Shown piece by piece: positions 38,020 to 45,748 of a stretch of 64,000 nt of DNA; the stretch's first letter is position 1; each line of letters starts with the position of its first letter. This DNA is from Heyndrickxia shackletonii. GTDB taxonomy: Bacteria; Bacillota; Bacilli; Bacillales; Bacillaceae_C. The notes under the pieces were generated by a model. That model saw only the letters and a program-made list of their open reading frames with translations, did no database searches and was not told where the DNA came from. The stretch lies in contig NZ_LJJC01000015.1 of assembly GCF_001420715.1 (NCBI RefSeq), forward strand, positions 522,242-586,241, read 5' to 3'. Made by a program: the position numbers and the translations under genes.

Positions 38020-38760
38020 ATGCAATCACTTGATCGAGCAATGGGAATAATAAAAGTCCTAACTTCATACAAAGAGAACCGATTTCTTTCCATTACAGAA
38101 TTAGCTAAAGAATGCAATTTACCCGTAAGTTCCATTCATCGTCTTCTGCAGGCAATGATGAAACACGAAATGATTCAACAAGATCCGGAAAGCAAACTGT
38201 ATGGGCTTGGAAACGCATGGCTTGAGTATGGGCTTAAAGTGTACGATTCGATGGATTATGTTAGCATTATCAGACCTGAGTTAGAGAAATTAATGCATGC
38301 GGTTGGGGAAAGTGTGTACTTAAGCAAGCCATTAGGCATGGAGGCTCTGTTAATTGAAAGGATTGATTGTGAGCAAAATACTATCCGAATCCATGATCAG
38401 CTTGGTCTTCGGACACCAATGAATATCGGTGCTGCAAACTTAACGATGCTTGCTTTTATGACGGAAGCTCAAAGAGATCAAATTATGGACAAGTTGGTCC
38501 CAAAGGAAGACAGGATAGATTTTTTTGAACTACTAAAAAAAATAAAAAGTGATGGTTATCTAGTTCGGGAGGACGAACATACAGAAGGGATTTCTACAGT
38601 AGCTGCCCCAATTCTTAATCGATTGGGTGAAGTGGTGGGAGCCGTAAGTGTTAAGTTTATTAGTTTTCAAATGACCGATGTTAAAATGGAGTTTGTTATT
38701 AATCATGTTGTAAATGCAGGACGAAATATTTCAAAGAAAATGGGATATTATTATAGATAA
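38020..38760 (+). CDS. IclR family transcriptional regulator
   Basis: A 246-residue regulator: an N-terminal winged helix ('FLSITELAKECNLPVSSIHRLLQAMMKHEMIQQD') and an IclR effector domain ('SVYLSKPLGMEALLIERIDC', 'TPMNIGAANLTMLAFM', 'GYLVREDEHTEGISTVAAPILNRLGEVVGAVSV'). ATG at 38020 follows AAAGGTGG. It diverges from the guanidine-enzyme/permease operon and faces it across two matching dyads, so it probably controls that operon and itself. The effector is unknown, perhaps the imported compound or a breakdown product. Confidence 0.9.
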   Translation: MQSLDRAMGIIKVLTSYKENRFLSITELAKECNLPVSSIHRLLQAMMKHEMIQQDPESKLYGLGNAWLEYGLKVYDSMDYVSIIRPELEKLMHAVGESVYLSKPLGMEALLIERIDCEQNTIRIHDQLGLRTPMNIGAANLTMLAFMTEAQRDQIMDKLVPKEDRIDFFELLKKIKSDGYLVREDEHTEGISTVAAPILNRLGEVVGAVSVKFISFQMTDVKMEFVINHVVNAGRNISKKMGYYYR

Positions 38761-38807
38761 GACAGGGTATACATATTTTAAAGAAATAATAAAATATCTC
38801 ATAAAAA

Positions 38808-38858
38808 TAAAGAACATAGAAGTTAGGCATCAAACCTTTATTCTATGTTCTTTTTCTT
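38808..38858 (+). terminator. Terminator after the iclR-type gene
   Basis: AAAGAACATAGAA / TTCTATGTTCTTT, a 13-bp perfect stem with a 19-base loop, then TTTCTTTTTT. Confidence 0.8.
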
Positions 38859-38871
38859 TTTTAGTTGCATT

Positions 38872-39339
38872 CTATACATGAAAAATACTTTCCAAAACGG
38901 ATTGAGGAGTTTCGTACACATGTCCGAATTCACTTCCAGTATAGTAAAAATGAGGATTTCTCATTTCCTCCGCGATGTTTTTTTCTTTTTCTACTTCTTT
39001 TGCTAGCCGTTCAACGGGATCTGCCGGCACAAGATGTATCCCCATTCTCGTTTTTTTATATTTTACCGAAATAGAAGCAATCTGTTCTCTTTCTTTCATA
39101 ATAAAGATATCATGGTCATTATTCGTGAATGCAGAGAATTCAAGTGAATTGTAGGCAACCCGAATGGTACCCTGATCTTTCTTCACGACAAATCCTCTTT
39201 CTCTAAAATAATTCTCAAAAGCATCCAAAAACTCTTGAACTTTTCGTTTTAACTCAGGAATGATTATCTCTTCGAATAGCTTGTGATTATTTTTTTTTAA
39301 ATTTGCTAATTCCACTTGTAAATCTTCTAATTTTGTCAT
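38872..39339 (-). CDS. Conserved-looking hypothetical protein, 155 residues
   Basis: I do not recognise the family. The first ~55 residues are strongly helical and charged ('LEDLQVELANLKKNNHKLFEEIIIPELKRKVQEF', coiled-coil-like), followed by a mixed region with several beta-like stretches ('GTIRVAYNSLEFSAF', 'EQIASISVKYKKTRMGIHLV'). There is no signal peptide or membrane segment, so it is probably cytoplasmic. AAGGAG lies before the ATG and the 3' end abuts a terminator, so it is a real single gene. Confidence 0.7.
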   Translation of the reverse strand: MTKLEDLQVELANLKKNNHKLFEEIIIPELKRKVQEFLDAFENYFRERGFVVKKDQGTIRVAYNSLEFSAFTNNDHDIFIMKEREQIASISVKYKKTRMGIHLVPADPVERLAKEVEKEKNIAEEMRNPHFYYTGSEFGHVYETPQSVLESIFHV

Positions 39340-39423
39340 GGATTATCAACTCCTTATGAAGCTTGAGTGGAATCTCTAAGGGACATCTAAAGATACTATA
39401 ACAAACTTGAGTTCTCGCAACAA

Positions 39424-39462
39424 GCGGTGTCATGCACCATTAGTTTTGGTGCATGACACCGC
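39424..39462. repeat. Perfect 16-bp hairpin containing the GGTGTCANGCACC repeat, twice inverted
   Basis: GCGGTGTCATGCACCA (39424-39439) is inverted exactly at 39447-39462 with a 7-base loop. Each arm contains GGTGTCATGCACC, itself a small dyad. It sits just after the VOC gene; without a clear T run it is a weak terminator candidate and more likely a REP-like repeat unit. Confidence 0.75.
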
Positions 39463-39468
39463 CTTGCA

Positions 39469-39852
39469 TTATGATTGGAATAATTCGATCCATTCACCAT
39501 CCGGACCATAGAAGAAAACATATTTTGCACCACTTGGTAATGTTGTAATGGCTTCGTCCACAAATGTAACTTCGTGTTCCTTCAATCTCGCAATTTCTGC
39601 TTCAATATTATCCACGGACAATGCAAAATGATGAACCTTCCCCTCCGTCGGCAAATTTGGATTGTATCCTGAAATTAGTTCTATAATCGGTTCCTTTGTA
39701 TCTTTTATGCCTAAAAAGGCTAATTTAAGAGAAGGATCAACATGATTTTGTTTTTCTATTAATTCTAATCCTACCACTCTTGTATAAAACTCAATCGTTG
39801 TGTCTATATCTTTCACTTGAATTCCTACATGTTCGAATTTTTTTATGGTCAT
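39469..39852 (-). CDS. VOC superfamily (glyoxalase-like) protein
   Basis: A 127-residue protein with the paired beta-alpha-beta-beta-beta modules of the vicinal oxygen chelate fold: 'FEHVGIQVKDIDTTIEFYTRVVGLEL' and 'VHHFALSVDNIEAEIARLKEHEV', ending 'YVFFYGPDGEWIELFQ'. Metal-ligand His and Glu positions (HVG, HHF, WIELF) are kept, so it may be a lyase, isomerase or dioxygenase-type enzyme. GAGGAGG gives the ATG at 39852. It follows the hydroxyacid dehydrogenase with almost no gap and is probably in the same operon. Confidence 0.85.
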   Translation of the reverse strand: MTIKKFEHVGIQVKDIDTTIEFYTRVVGLELIEKQNHVDPSLKLAFLGIKDTKEPIIELISGYNPNLPTEGKVHHFALSVDNIEAEIARLKEHEVTFVDEAITTLPSGAKYVFFYGPDGEWIELFQS

Positions 39853-39876
39853 TATATTTTCCTCCTCTAACATATC

Positions 39877-40902
39877 TCATGCTTCAATCTTTTCAAGTTT
39901 TAACGTTTTCTTGAGATTTTCAACTAGCTTAATAGGTGATTTAGGTAATGCATCAACCGTATCCCCGGCAATATGCGGTGTTAATGTCACGTTGTCGCAT
40001 AGTAGTAATGGATGCCCCTGAGGTATAGGTTCCTGCCAGAAAACATCTATTGCTGCACCGGCAATCTGTTTATTTACAAGTGCTTCACATAGAGGTTTTT
40101 CTTCCATTACCTCAGCTCTAGATGTATTGATTAAATAGGAATCCTTTTTCATCTTTAAAATATGATTTTCCTTTATAAGTCCTTTCGTTTCTTCTGATAA
40201 TCGGACATGTACAGTTACAATGGATGCTGCTTCAAACAATTCATCTAAAGAAACGAGATTTATTTCTATTCCTTCTTCTGATAATTCCTGCGATGTTACA
40301 TATGGGTCAGAACCTATAACAGGAATACCCAATGCAATTAAATTTTTTGCTACGATTCTGCCAATATTGCCTAAACCTACAATTCCAACTATTTGATCCT
40401 TAACTGATTTTGTATAAGAATAGTTAGGAAAATCCTTTACCCATTTCCCCGCTTTTAACGCATGATGGCTACGGGCAATATTCCGTGTTTCACTATATAT
40501 TAACCCAATCGTAAAATCAGCAACTGCTTCAGCATTACGTATAACATTTACGACTGGGATTCCCCTGCTTTTGGCAAATGCTAGATTAATATGTTCCATA
40601 CCACCTCTACATGTTCCAATTACCTTTAACTGTTGAGCCGCCTCTAGAACGATTTGGGAAACTGGTGCGAAATGGACAAGTAAAAGATCTGCATCCACAA
40701 TTTGCTCCAGTAATCCTTTCGGTGGAGAGACTGCTTCTGGTCCAGACCTTTCAATCTCTAATATCGCTTCTTGAAATTCCTCTTTTTTGTTTGGGCCCCA
40801 GCTTAACTTCACCACTTGATCGATAGGTGCATCCCATTGTTTAATAGCCTCTTCAAATTGATCCGCCGTTACAAATACGTCGCCTATAATAACTGCTTTC
40901 AT
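39877..40902 (-). CDS. D-isomer-specific 2-hydroxyacid dehydrogenase
   Basis: A 341-residue NAD-dependent dehydrogenase. The nucleotide-binding domain has 'VGIVGLGNIGRIVAKNL', preceded by the catalytic-domain segment 'VIGTCRGGMEHINLAFAKSRGIPVVN'. Catalytic residues are visible as Arg in 'LINTSRAEVME', Glu in 'DVFWQEPIPQGHPL' and His in 'LTPHIAGDT'. It could reduce a 2-keto acid or oxidise a sugar acid; the substrate is open. The VOC gene follows in the same direction. AAGGAG precedes the ATG. Confidence 0.9.
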   Translation of the reverse strand: MKAVIIGDVFVTADQFEEAIKQWDAPIDQVVKLSWGPNKKEEFQEAILEIERSGPEAVSPPKGLLEQIVDADLLLVHFAPVSQIVLEAAQQLKVIGTCRGGMEHINLAFAKSRGIPVVNVIRNAEAVADFTIGLIYSETRNIARSHHALKAGKWVKDFPNYSYTKSVKDQIVGIVGLGNIGRIVAKNLIALGIPVIGSDPYVTSQELSEEGIEINLVSLDELFEAASIVTVHVRLSEETKGLIKENHILKMKKDSYLINTSRAEVMEEKPLCEALVNKQIAGAAIDVFWQEPIPQGHPLLLCDNVTLTPHIAGDTVDALPKSPIKLVENLKKTLKLEKIEA

Positions 40903-40915
40903 GTATAACTCCTTC

Positions 40916-41062
40916 CTAACCTTGTATAGATACCGCTGCCTTTGTTTTCACTTCATCATTTGTATTCTCCATATAATTGGTGAACGCTGTTTTATATTTT
41001 TTATAGAAAAAGTAAAAAGCAAAATAAATGATCACTACAAGCGTAATTTTCGTTTTGTCCAT
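40916..41062 (-). CDS. Possible 48-residue membrane peptide or gene remnant
   Basis: A short frame with one hydrophobic helix ('ITLVVIIYFAFYFFYKKYK') and a polar tail ends just before the dehydrogenase ribosome site. No ribosome site precedes its ATG; instead a REP-like palindrome abuts it. It resembles the C-terminus of a transporter, so it may be what is left of a truncated gene. Weak evidence. Confidence 0.25.
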   Translation of the reverse strand: MDKTKITLVVIIYFAFYFFYKKYKTAFTNYMENTNDEVKTKAAVSIQG

Positions 41063-41063
41063 T

Positions 41064-41082
41064 CGTGGTGCCTGACACCACG
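41064..41082. repeat. Short palindromic repeat CGTGGTGCCTGACACCACG
   Basis: A 7-bp perfect stem with a 5-base loop; the minus strand reads GGTGTCAGGCACC, matching the repeats at 14188 and 39424. Confidence 0.65.
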
Positions 41083-41155
41083 TATATTTTTTACAAATAT
41101 AGGCACTTTATATAAAGGTTCAAATTATTATTGATTTTCATCTGGAGGTTATTTT

Positions 41156-43105
41156 ATGCCAATGAATATGACCCAAAAATTAATTAAAAGCCATCTTGTT
41201 TCTGGAGAAATGATACCTGGAGAAGAAATTGGGCTTAAGATCGACCAGACATTAACACAGGATGCAACTGGTACTATGGTGATGCTGGAACTAGAAGCGA
41301 TGGGACTGGAACGTGCAAAAACGGAAGCCTCTGCACAGTATGTAGATCACAACCTGATTCAAGTGGACAATAAAAACCCTGATGACCATTTGTTTTTACA
41401 AAGCGCTACACGCAGGTTTGGCATTTATTTTAGTAAGCCTGGTAATGGTGTTAGCCATCCGGTTCATATGCAGCGATTAGCTAAACCGGGAAAAACGCTG
41501 TTAGGTTCCGACAGTCATACCTGTGCGAATGGATGTATGGGAATGCTGGCAATGGGTGCCGGTGGCATTGATGTTGCGATGGCAATCGCCGGGCAGCCTT
41601 TTTATGTAAAAATGCCAAAGGTTTGGGGAGTAAAATTAACGGGTAAGCTTCCTGATTGGGTAAGTGCAAAGGATGTCATTTTGGAAATGCTCCGCAGGCA
41701 TGGAGTAAAAGGCGGGGTCGGAAAAGTCATTGAATATTACGGACCAGGGGTTCAGACCTTAAGTGCAATGGATCGTCATGTTATTGCCAATATGGGAGCG
41801 GAATTAGGAGCAACCGGCACGGTTTTTCCTTCAGATGAAGAAATAAAACGTTTCTTAATTGAACAAGGTAGAGAAAACGATTGGTCTCCTCTTGAGGTTG
41901 ATGAGGGAGCAACATACGACATAGATGAAGAATTGAACTTATCAGAGGTTGTACCTCTTATCGCAAAGCCATCAAGTCCAGGCAATGTGGTACCTGTTTC
42001 TGAAATCTCCGGTACTCCTATTTACCAATCTTATATCGGTTCATCCGCGAATCCTGGTTATCGTGATTTTGCTATTGCGGCGGAAATTGTAAAAGGGAAG
42101 CATATCGCAGACGGAATTTCCTTTGACATTAATCCGACTTCCAGACAAATGTTAACGGACTTAGTAAAGGAAAGCCATATTGCGAGCTTGCTTCAAGCTG
42201 GTGCACGTCTGCATCAAGCGGGCTGCAATGGTTGTATTGGAATGGGACAAGCACCGGCAACTGGAAGAAACAGCTTGCGCACCACTCCGCGAAATTTCCC
42301 TGGACGTTCAGGTACAAGAGAGGACAGTGTCTTTCTCTGCAGTCCGGAAACAGCAGCAGCTTCTGCATTAACAGGTGTGATTACAGACCCGAGGACAATT
42401 GGCATTCCCTATCCCAAAGTACAGGAGCCTGCCAATCCAACTATTGATGAAAAACTATTAGATGAGCCTTTGCCATACGAGAAGGCAAAAGAAGTAAAGC
42501 TACATAAAGGGCCTAATATTGCTTCTATCCCTTCAATGGATGAACTTCCGGACTCATTGGAATTGCCAATCCTGTTAAAAATGGGAGACAACATTTCAAC
42601 GGATGAAATTCTTGCAGGTGGAGCAAGGGTTCTGCCTTATCGAAGTAATTTGCCAGAGATTAGTAAGTTTACTTTTGAAATAATAGATAGAACGTATTAC
42701 ACTCGAGCAAAAGAAACAGGCAACCACGCTATTATTGGCGGATTCAACTATGGACAAGGCTCGAGTCGAGAGCATGCAGCTCTTGCCCCAAGATATCTCG
42801 GGCTCCGTGTTGCGATAGTAAAAGACTTTGCCCGTATTCATTGGCAAAACCTTGTAAACTTTGGTGTTCTGCCTCTTACCTTTGTCAACGAAGCGGACTA
42901 TGACAATTTGGAACAAGGCGATGTACTTGAACTGAAGGATATCAAATCTAAGATACAAAACGGAAATGAGATTACTATCACCGTTAAAGGAAAAAATAAT
43001 GAAATAAAAGTGAAGCATTTGCTTTCATCACGCCAAATTGAAATCATGCTAAGCGGCGGATTAATCAACTGGGTGAAAGCAAATCATGTGGGGCAGAACG
43101 CATAA
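41156..43105 (+). CDS. Aconitate hydratase family protein
   Basis: A 649-residue [4Fe-4S] dehydratase. Cluster ligands are Cys123 in 'LLGSDSHTCANGCMGM' and Cys357/Cys360 in 'QAGCNGCIGMG'. The swivel domain at the C-terminus has 'GGFNYGQGSSREHAALAPRYLGLRVAIVKDFARIH'. It is shorter than the ~900-residue AcnA/IRP type and fits the ~650-residue aconitase group related to the isopropylmalate isomerases, so citrate/isocitrate or a homologous substrate is possible. TGGAGG precedes the ATG. A small zinc-finger gene follows directly. Confidence 0.88.
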   Translation: MPMNMTQKLIKSHLVSGEMIPGEEIGLKIDQTLTQDATGTMVMLELEAMGLERAKTEASAQYVDHNLIQVDNKNPDDHLFLQSATRRFGIYFSKPGNGVSHPVHMQRLAKPGKTLLGSDSHTCANGCMGMLAMGAGGIDVAMAIAGQPFYVKMPKVWGVKLTGKLPDWVSAKDVILEMLRRHGVKGGVGKVIEYYGPGVQTLSAMDRHVIANMGAELGATGTVFPSDEEIKRFLIEQGRENDWSPLEVDEGATYDIDEELNLSEVVPLIAKPSSPGNVVPVSEISGTPIYQSYIGSSANPGYRDFAIAAEIVKGKHIADGISFDINPTSRQMLTDLVKESHIASLLQAGARLHQAGCNGCIGMGQAPATGRNSLRTTPRNFPGRSGTREDSVFLCSPETAAASALTGVITDPRTIGIPYPKVQEPANPTIDEKLLDEPLPYEKAKEVKLHKGPNIASIPSMDELPDSLELPILLKMGDNISTDEILAGGARVLPYRSNLPEISKFTFEIIDRTYYTRAKETGNHAIIGGFNYGQGSSREHAALAPRYLGLRVAIVKDFARIHWQNLVNFGVLPLTFVNEADYDNLEQGDVLELKDIKSKIQNGNEITITVKGKNNEIKVKHLLSSRQIEIMLSGGLINWVKANHVGQNA

Positions 43106-43140
43106 AAGCGTTTCATGAAATTTTATATGGAGGGATGAAA

Positions 43141-43317
43141 ATGATCGACAGAGAAATAACCTGTAAAGCCTGTGAAGGCACAGGGATGCTTTCCGATGAT
43201 GAGGGCTGGCAATATACCTGTAACGTTTGCCATGGAAAAGGTGAACTGAACGCAGATGGCAGCAGAAATCCTGCAAAGTTAATGTCGGTGGATGAGAATA
43301 ATCGATTATTAGATTAA
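43141..43317 (+). CDS. Small DnaJ-type zinc-finger protein
   Basis: A 58-residue protein with two CxxCxGxG motifs ('CKACEGTGML' and 'CNVCHGKGEL'), as in the DnaJ central zinc domain and small tryptophan-RNA-binding-attenuator inhibitor-like proteins. GGAGGG sits six bases before the ATG at 43141; the ATG at 43135 is too close to it. It follows the aconitase gene by 35 bases and precedes a terminator, so the two probably share a transcript. Its role is unknown; help with the iron-sulfur enzyme's folding is conjecture. Confidence 0.75.
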   Translation: MIDREITCKACEGTGMLSDDEGWQYTCNVCHGKGELNADGSRNPAKLMSVDENNRLLD

Positions 43318-43323
43318 TGCTTT

Positions 43324-43361
43324 GTGGAATGGGCGGTTTATATCCCCATTCCACTTTTTTA
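43324..43361 (+). terminator. Terminator after the aconitase-zinc-finger unit
   Basis: GTGGAATGGG / CCCATTCCAC, a 10-bp perfect stem, then TTTTTT. Confidence 0.88.
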
Positions 43362-43395
43362 AGTTCTGCTGAACATCCTCCATGACGATATGTTT

Positions 43396-44229
43396 CTAAT
43401 CTGTTTTTCTCTGTGTCTCCTCCTCCTTTTGATTCATCATCAAAAGGGTCAGGGGTTTATCAGAGCCTGTCATTAATTTATAAACATAAGAAGAAGTGAT
43501 CTTATAGCCGCTTTCAATTTTCTCCGCTAAATAATTCGTTCTTTCGAATAAAATGGAACGAATATGGTTGATCTGTCTTAGGATTTTTTCTGTTAATGCC
43601 TCTTGGGTATCCAATCTGGTTAATACTTCTTTTTGAATATCTTCCTGCTTGGTAAATTGCTCAGCCATCTGTTGGTGGTTATCCAGCTGCTCGTTAATTT
43701 TTTGGGTAAGATCTTGATTGGTCGCTTCATATTGTTCCAGTCTTTTTATAATTTCTTGGGTAGACTGATTTACACTATGAATTTTCTCCATTATTTCTTG
43801 TTTTAATTGACCCTCATTTTCCAAGATACCTTGAAGCTTGTTATTCTCCTCATCTAATTTTATCAACCAGTCCATCACATGGCTTTCAAATTCCTTTTGC
43901 ATGTGATGATTCTCACGCAGGTCCTTCAGTTGGTTTCCGATTTCATTCCACTGATTTATTTGATTTGTCTCCTGTCGTTGATGATTTTCACTCAGTTTCT
44001 TCAACTGATTACCAATATCGTTCCACTGATTTATTTGGTTAGTTTCCTGTTGTTGATGGAGATTTTTTAGATCGTAAAAGGAGTGGAGCAAAGATTCGTA
44101 GGCTTCTTTTTGTCCTTTGATTAGTACTGTTAGATAATCTGTCTTAGCAAAATCTTGATTTGATTCTTGAATGTTTCCTGGATTATGAAAAACCTCTGGG
44201 TGATCATTCTTATTAATAAATAATCCCAC
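43396..44229 (-). CDS. Coiled-coil hypothetical protein with internal repeat
   Basis: A 277-residue, Gln/Asn/Glu-rich protein predicted to be almost all helix from about residue 30 to 245. Two adjacent 25-residue repeats are nearly identical (QETNQINQWNDIGNQLKKL and QETNQINQWNEIGNQLKDL). No signal peptide or membrane helix. The start is GTG at 44229, about 10 bases after GGGAGG. I do not recognise the family; the shape suggests a structural or scaffold role, for example in spores or cell surface assembly, but nothing nearby confirms that. Confidence 0.7.
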   Translation of the reverse strand: MGLFINKNDHPEVFHNPGNIQESNQDFAKTDYLTVLIKGQKEAYESLLHSFYDLKNLHQQQETNQINQWNDIGNQLKKLSENHQRQETNQINQWNEIGNQLKDLRENHHMQKEFESHVMDWLIKLDEENNKLQGILENEGQLKQEIMEKIHSVNQSTQEIIKRLEQYEATNQDLTQKINEQLDNHQQMAEQFTKQEDIQKEVLTRLDTQEALTEKILRQINHIRSILFERTNYLAEKIESGYKITSSYVYKLMTGSDKPLTLLMMNQKEEETQRKTD

Positions 44230-44373
44230 CTAAGTCTACACCTCCCTCCCCATAAGCATGTAATATTTTATGCGGCTCGCCTAAGATACGGGACATTAAG
44301 ACTGAGGATTTCATGTGATTGAAATAATACCATTTAGAGGAGAATGCAAGGAATTTCAAAAGTGAGGGGGAGT

Positions 44374-44421
44374 TTCTAAAGGACATTTCCCTTCATTCGA
44401 ATCTAATAATGTCCTTTAGAA
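44374..44421. repeat. 13-bp inverted repeat TTCTAAAGGACAT
   Basis: TTCTAAAGGACAT (44374-44386) is inverted exactly at 44409-44421 with a 22-base loop, just before the membrane-protein frame at 44429. It could be an mRNA hairpin or a protein site. Confidence 0.6.
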
Positions 44422-44428
44422 CTTTTCC

Positions 44429-44992
44429 GTGGTACGTACACTTGCGGGTTATTTCCTAAGAACTCTACTGTTAGTTCATTTCGGTAATTGTGAACCTGTA
44501 CATAAGAGGATGTTTAGGGTCAAAGGGACTGGAAAATGGTGGCGAACACGGATATTTATTATCGCCTTAGTCTTATATATATTCTTATTAATTTTTTCTC
44601 TTATGACTTATGGTTTGCGAAACGTGCTTTTGCTGTACATTAGCACCATGGTAGGATTTTCGATGTTTTCTATTTTATTTCAATATGGAAAGATAGGGAA
44701 AATAGGAATTTCGATTGCGGATACATTTATCCCTTGGGAGAATATAGAAAGCTGCAAATTGGAATGGCTCCCAAACACAAATTTTTTCTATCCAAATGGA
44801 GAATTAACGCTAACTACTTACTCTCAACAAAAATACGTAATCATAGTAGAAAAAAAGATGAAAAGCCGATTGGCAAGCTTCTTGAAAAAAATACTCTTGG
44901 TACACCGATTACGACCCAAAAATAACAAGGGAGGTTCCAAATCTGGAAACCTCCCTTCTTCATTATTGAGCAGTATAACCTCCATCAACTAA
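44429..44992 (+). CDS. Membrane protein, DUF5673-like, probably frameshifted at its end
   Basis: A 187-residue frame with two membrane helices (about 38-85: 'IFIIALVLYIFLLIFSLMTYG', 'LLLYISTMVGFSMFSILF') and a cytoplasmic segment 'GISIADTFIPWENIESCKLEW' as in small DUF5673-type proteins. The start is unclear: no good ribosome site precedes the GTG at 44429 or the ATG at 44510. The frame runs through a terminator hairpin (44927-44958) and into the next gene. One extra A in the A7 tract at 44850-44856 would instead give an end 'EKKDEKPIGKLLEKN...' stopping at 44925, just before the terminator. Confidence 0.5.
   Translation: MVRTLAGYFLRTLLLVHFGNCEPVHKRMFRVKGTGKWWRTRIFIIALVLYIFLLIFSLMTYGLRNVLLLYISTMVGFSMFSILFQYGKIGKIGISIADTFIPWENIESCKLEWLPNTNFFYPNGELTLTTYSQQKYVIIVEKKMKSRLASFLKKILLVHRLRPKNNKGGSKSGNLPSSLLSSITSIN
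44927..44958. terminator. Bidirectional terminator between converging genes
   Basis: AAGGGAGGTT-CCA / TGG-AAACCTCCCTT stem. It lies between the DUF5673-like gene and the SDR gene on the other strand. Confidence 0.8.
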
Positions 44993-45706
44993 AAGGCTTG
45001 TACCATTTACAAAGGATGAGTCATCACTTGCTAAAAAGAGAACTGCCTTTGCAATTTCTTCTGGTTTACCTAGTCTTCCTTGCGGATGTAAGGATGCAAG
45101 ATATTCTTTCGTTTTTGGATCTACTTTAGTAAGTAATGGTGTATCGATATAGCCTGGACATACAGCATTTACTCGAATACCTTCTTTGGCATATGCTGTA
45201 CATAAGTTTTGGGTTAATAACTTCACACCGCCTTTTGCTGCGGAGTATGCAGTCGGATTAGGTAAAGATACATGGCTGTGGATAGAACCGGCGTTAACGA
45301 TGACACCGCCATTTCCTTGTTTCAAAAATTGTTCAATTGCGTATTTATCGGATAAAAATACGCCTGATAAGTTAATTTCAATGGTTCTTTTCCACTTTTC
45401 ATAGGTTAATTCATGTGCTGGAGCATCATCAGCAACTCCTGCATTGGCATACAAGATATCAAGCTTTCCATAATGGTTAACTGTTTCGGATACCATATGT
45501 TTAACATCTTCTTCACTAGTAACATCTGTTTTAATGAATAAAGTATCGTATCCCTTTGCATTCAATTCATCTGATAATTGCTTGCCGCGTTCGGAAAAAT
45601 CAGCGATTACCACCTTTGCCCCTTCTTCCGCAAACAGACGAACGGATGCTTCGCCAATGCCGCTTGCTCCACCTGTAACGATTGCTACTTTATTATCTAG
45701 TTTCAT
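44963..45706 (-). CDS. Short-chain dehydrogenase/reductase (SDR), first of a pair
   Basis: A 247-residue classical SDR: cofactor loop 'VTGGASGIGEASVRLFAEEGAKVVIADF' (Asp after beta-2 suggests NAD preference), 'LYANAGVAD', catalytic Ser in 'VNAGSIHSHV', 'YSAAKGG' for Tyr and Lys, and C-terminal 'DDSSFVNGTSLLVDGGYTAQ'. AAAGGAG precedes the ATG. It follows another SDR gene by 42 bases in the same direction, and both diverge from a GAF-LuxR regulator. The substrate is unknown. Confidence 0.9.
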   Translation of the reverse strand: MKLDNKVAIVTGGASGIGEASVRLFAEEGAKVVIADFSERGKQLSDELNAKGYDTLFIKTDVTSEEDVKHMVSETVNHYGKLDILYANAGVADDAPAHELTYEKWKRTIEINLSGVFLSDKYAIEQFLKQGNGGVIVNAGSIHSHVSLPNPTAYSAAKGGVKLLTQNLCTAYAKEGIRVNAVCPGYIDTPLLTKVDPKTKEYLASLHPQGRLGKPEEIAKAVLFLASDDSSFVNGTSLLVDGGYTAQ

Positions 45707-45748
45707 CTTGTATCGCTCCTTTTAGTTCATATTTTTCCCAAAGTACTA

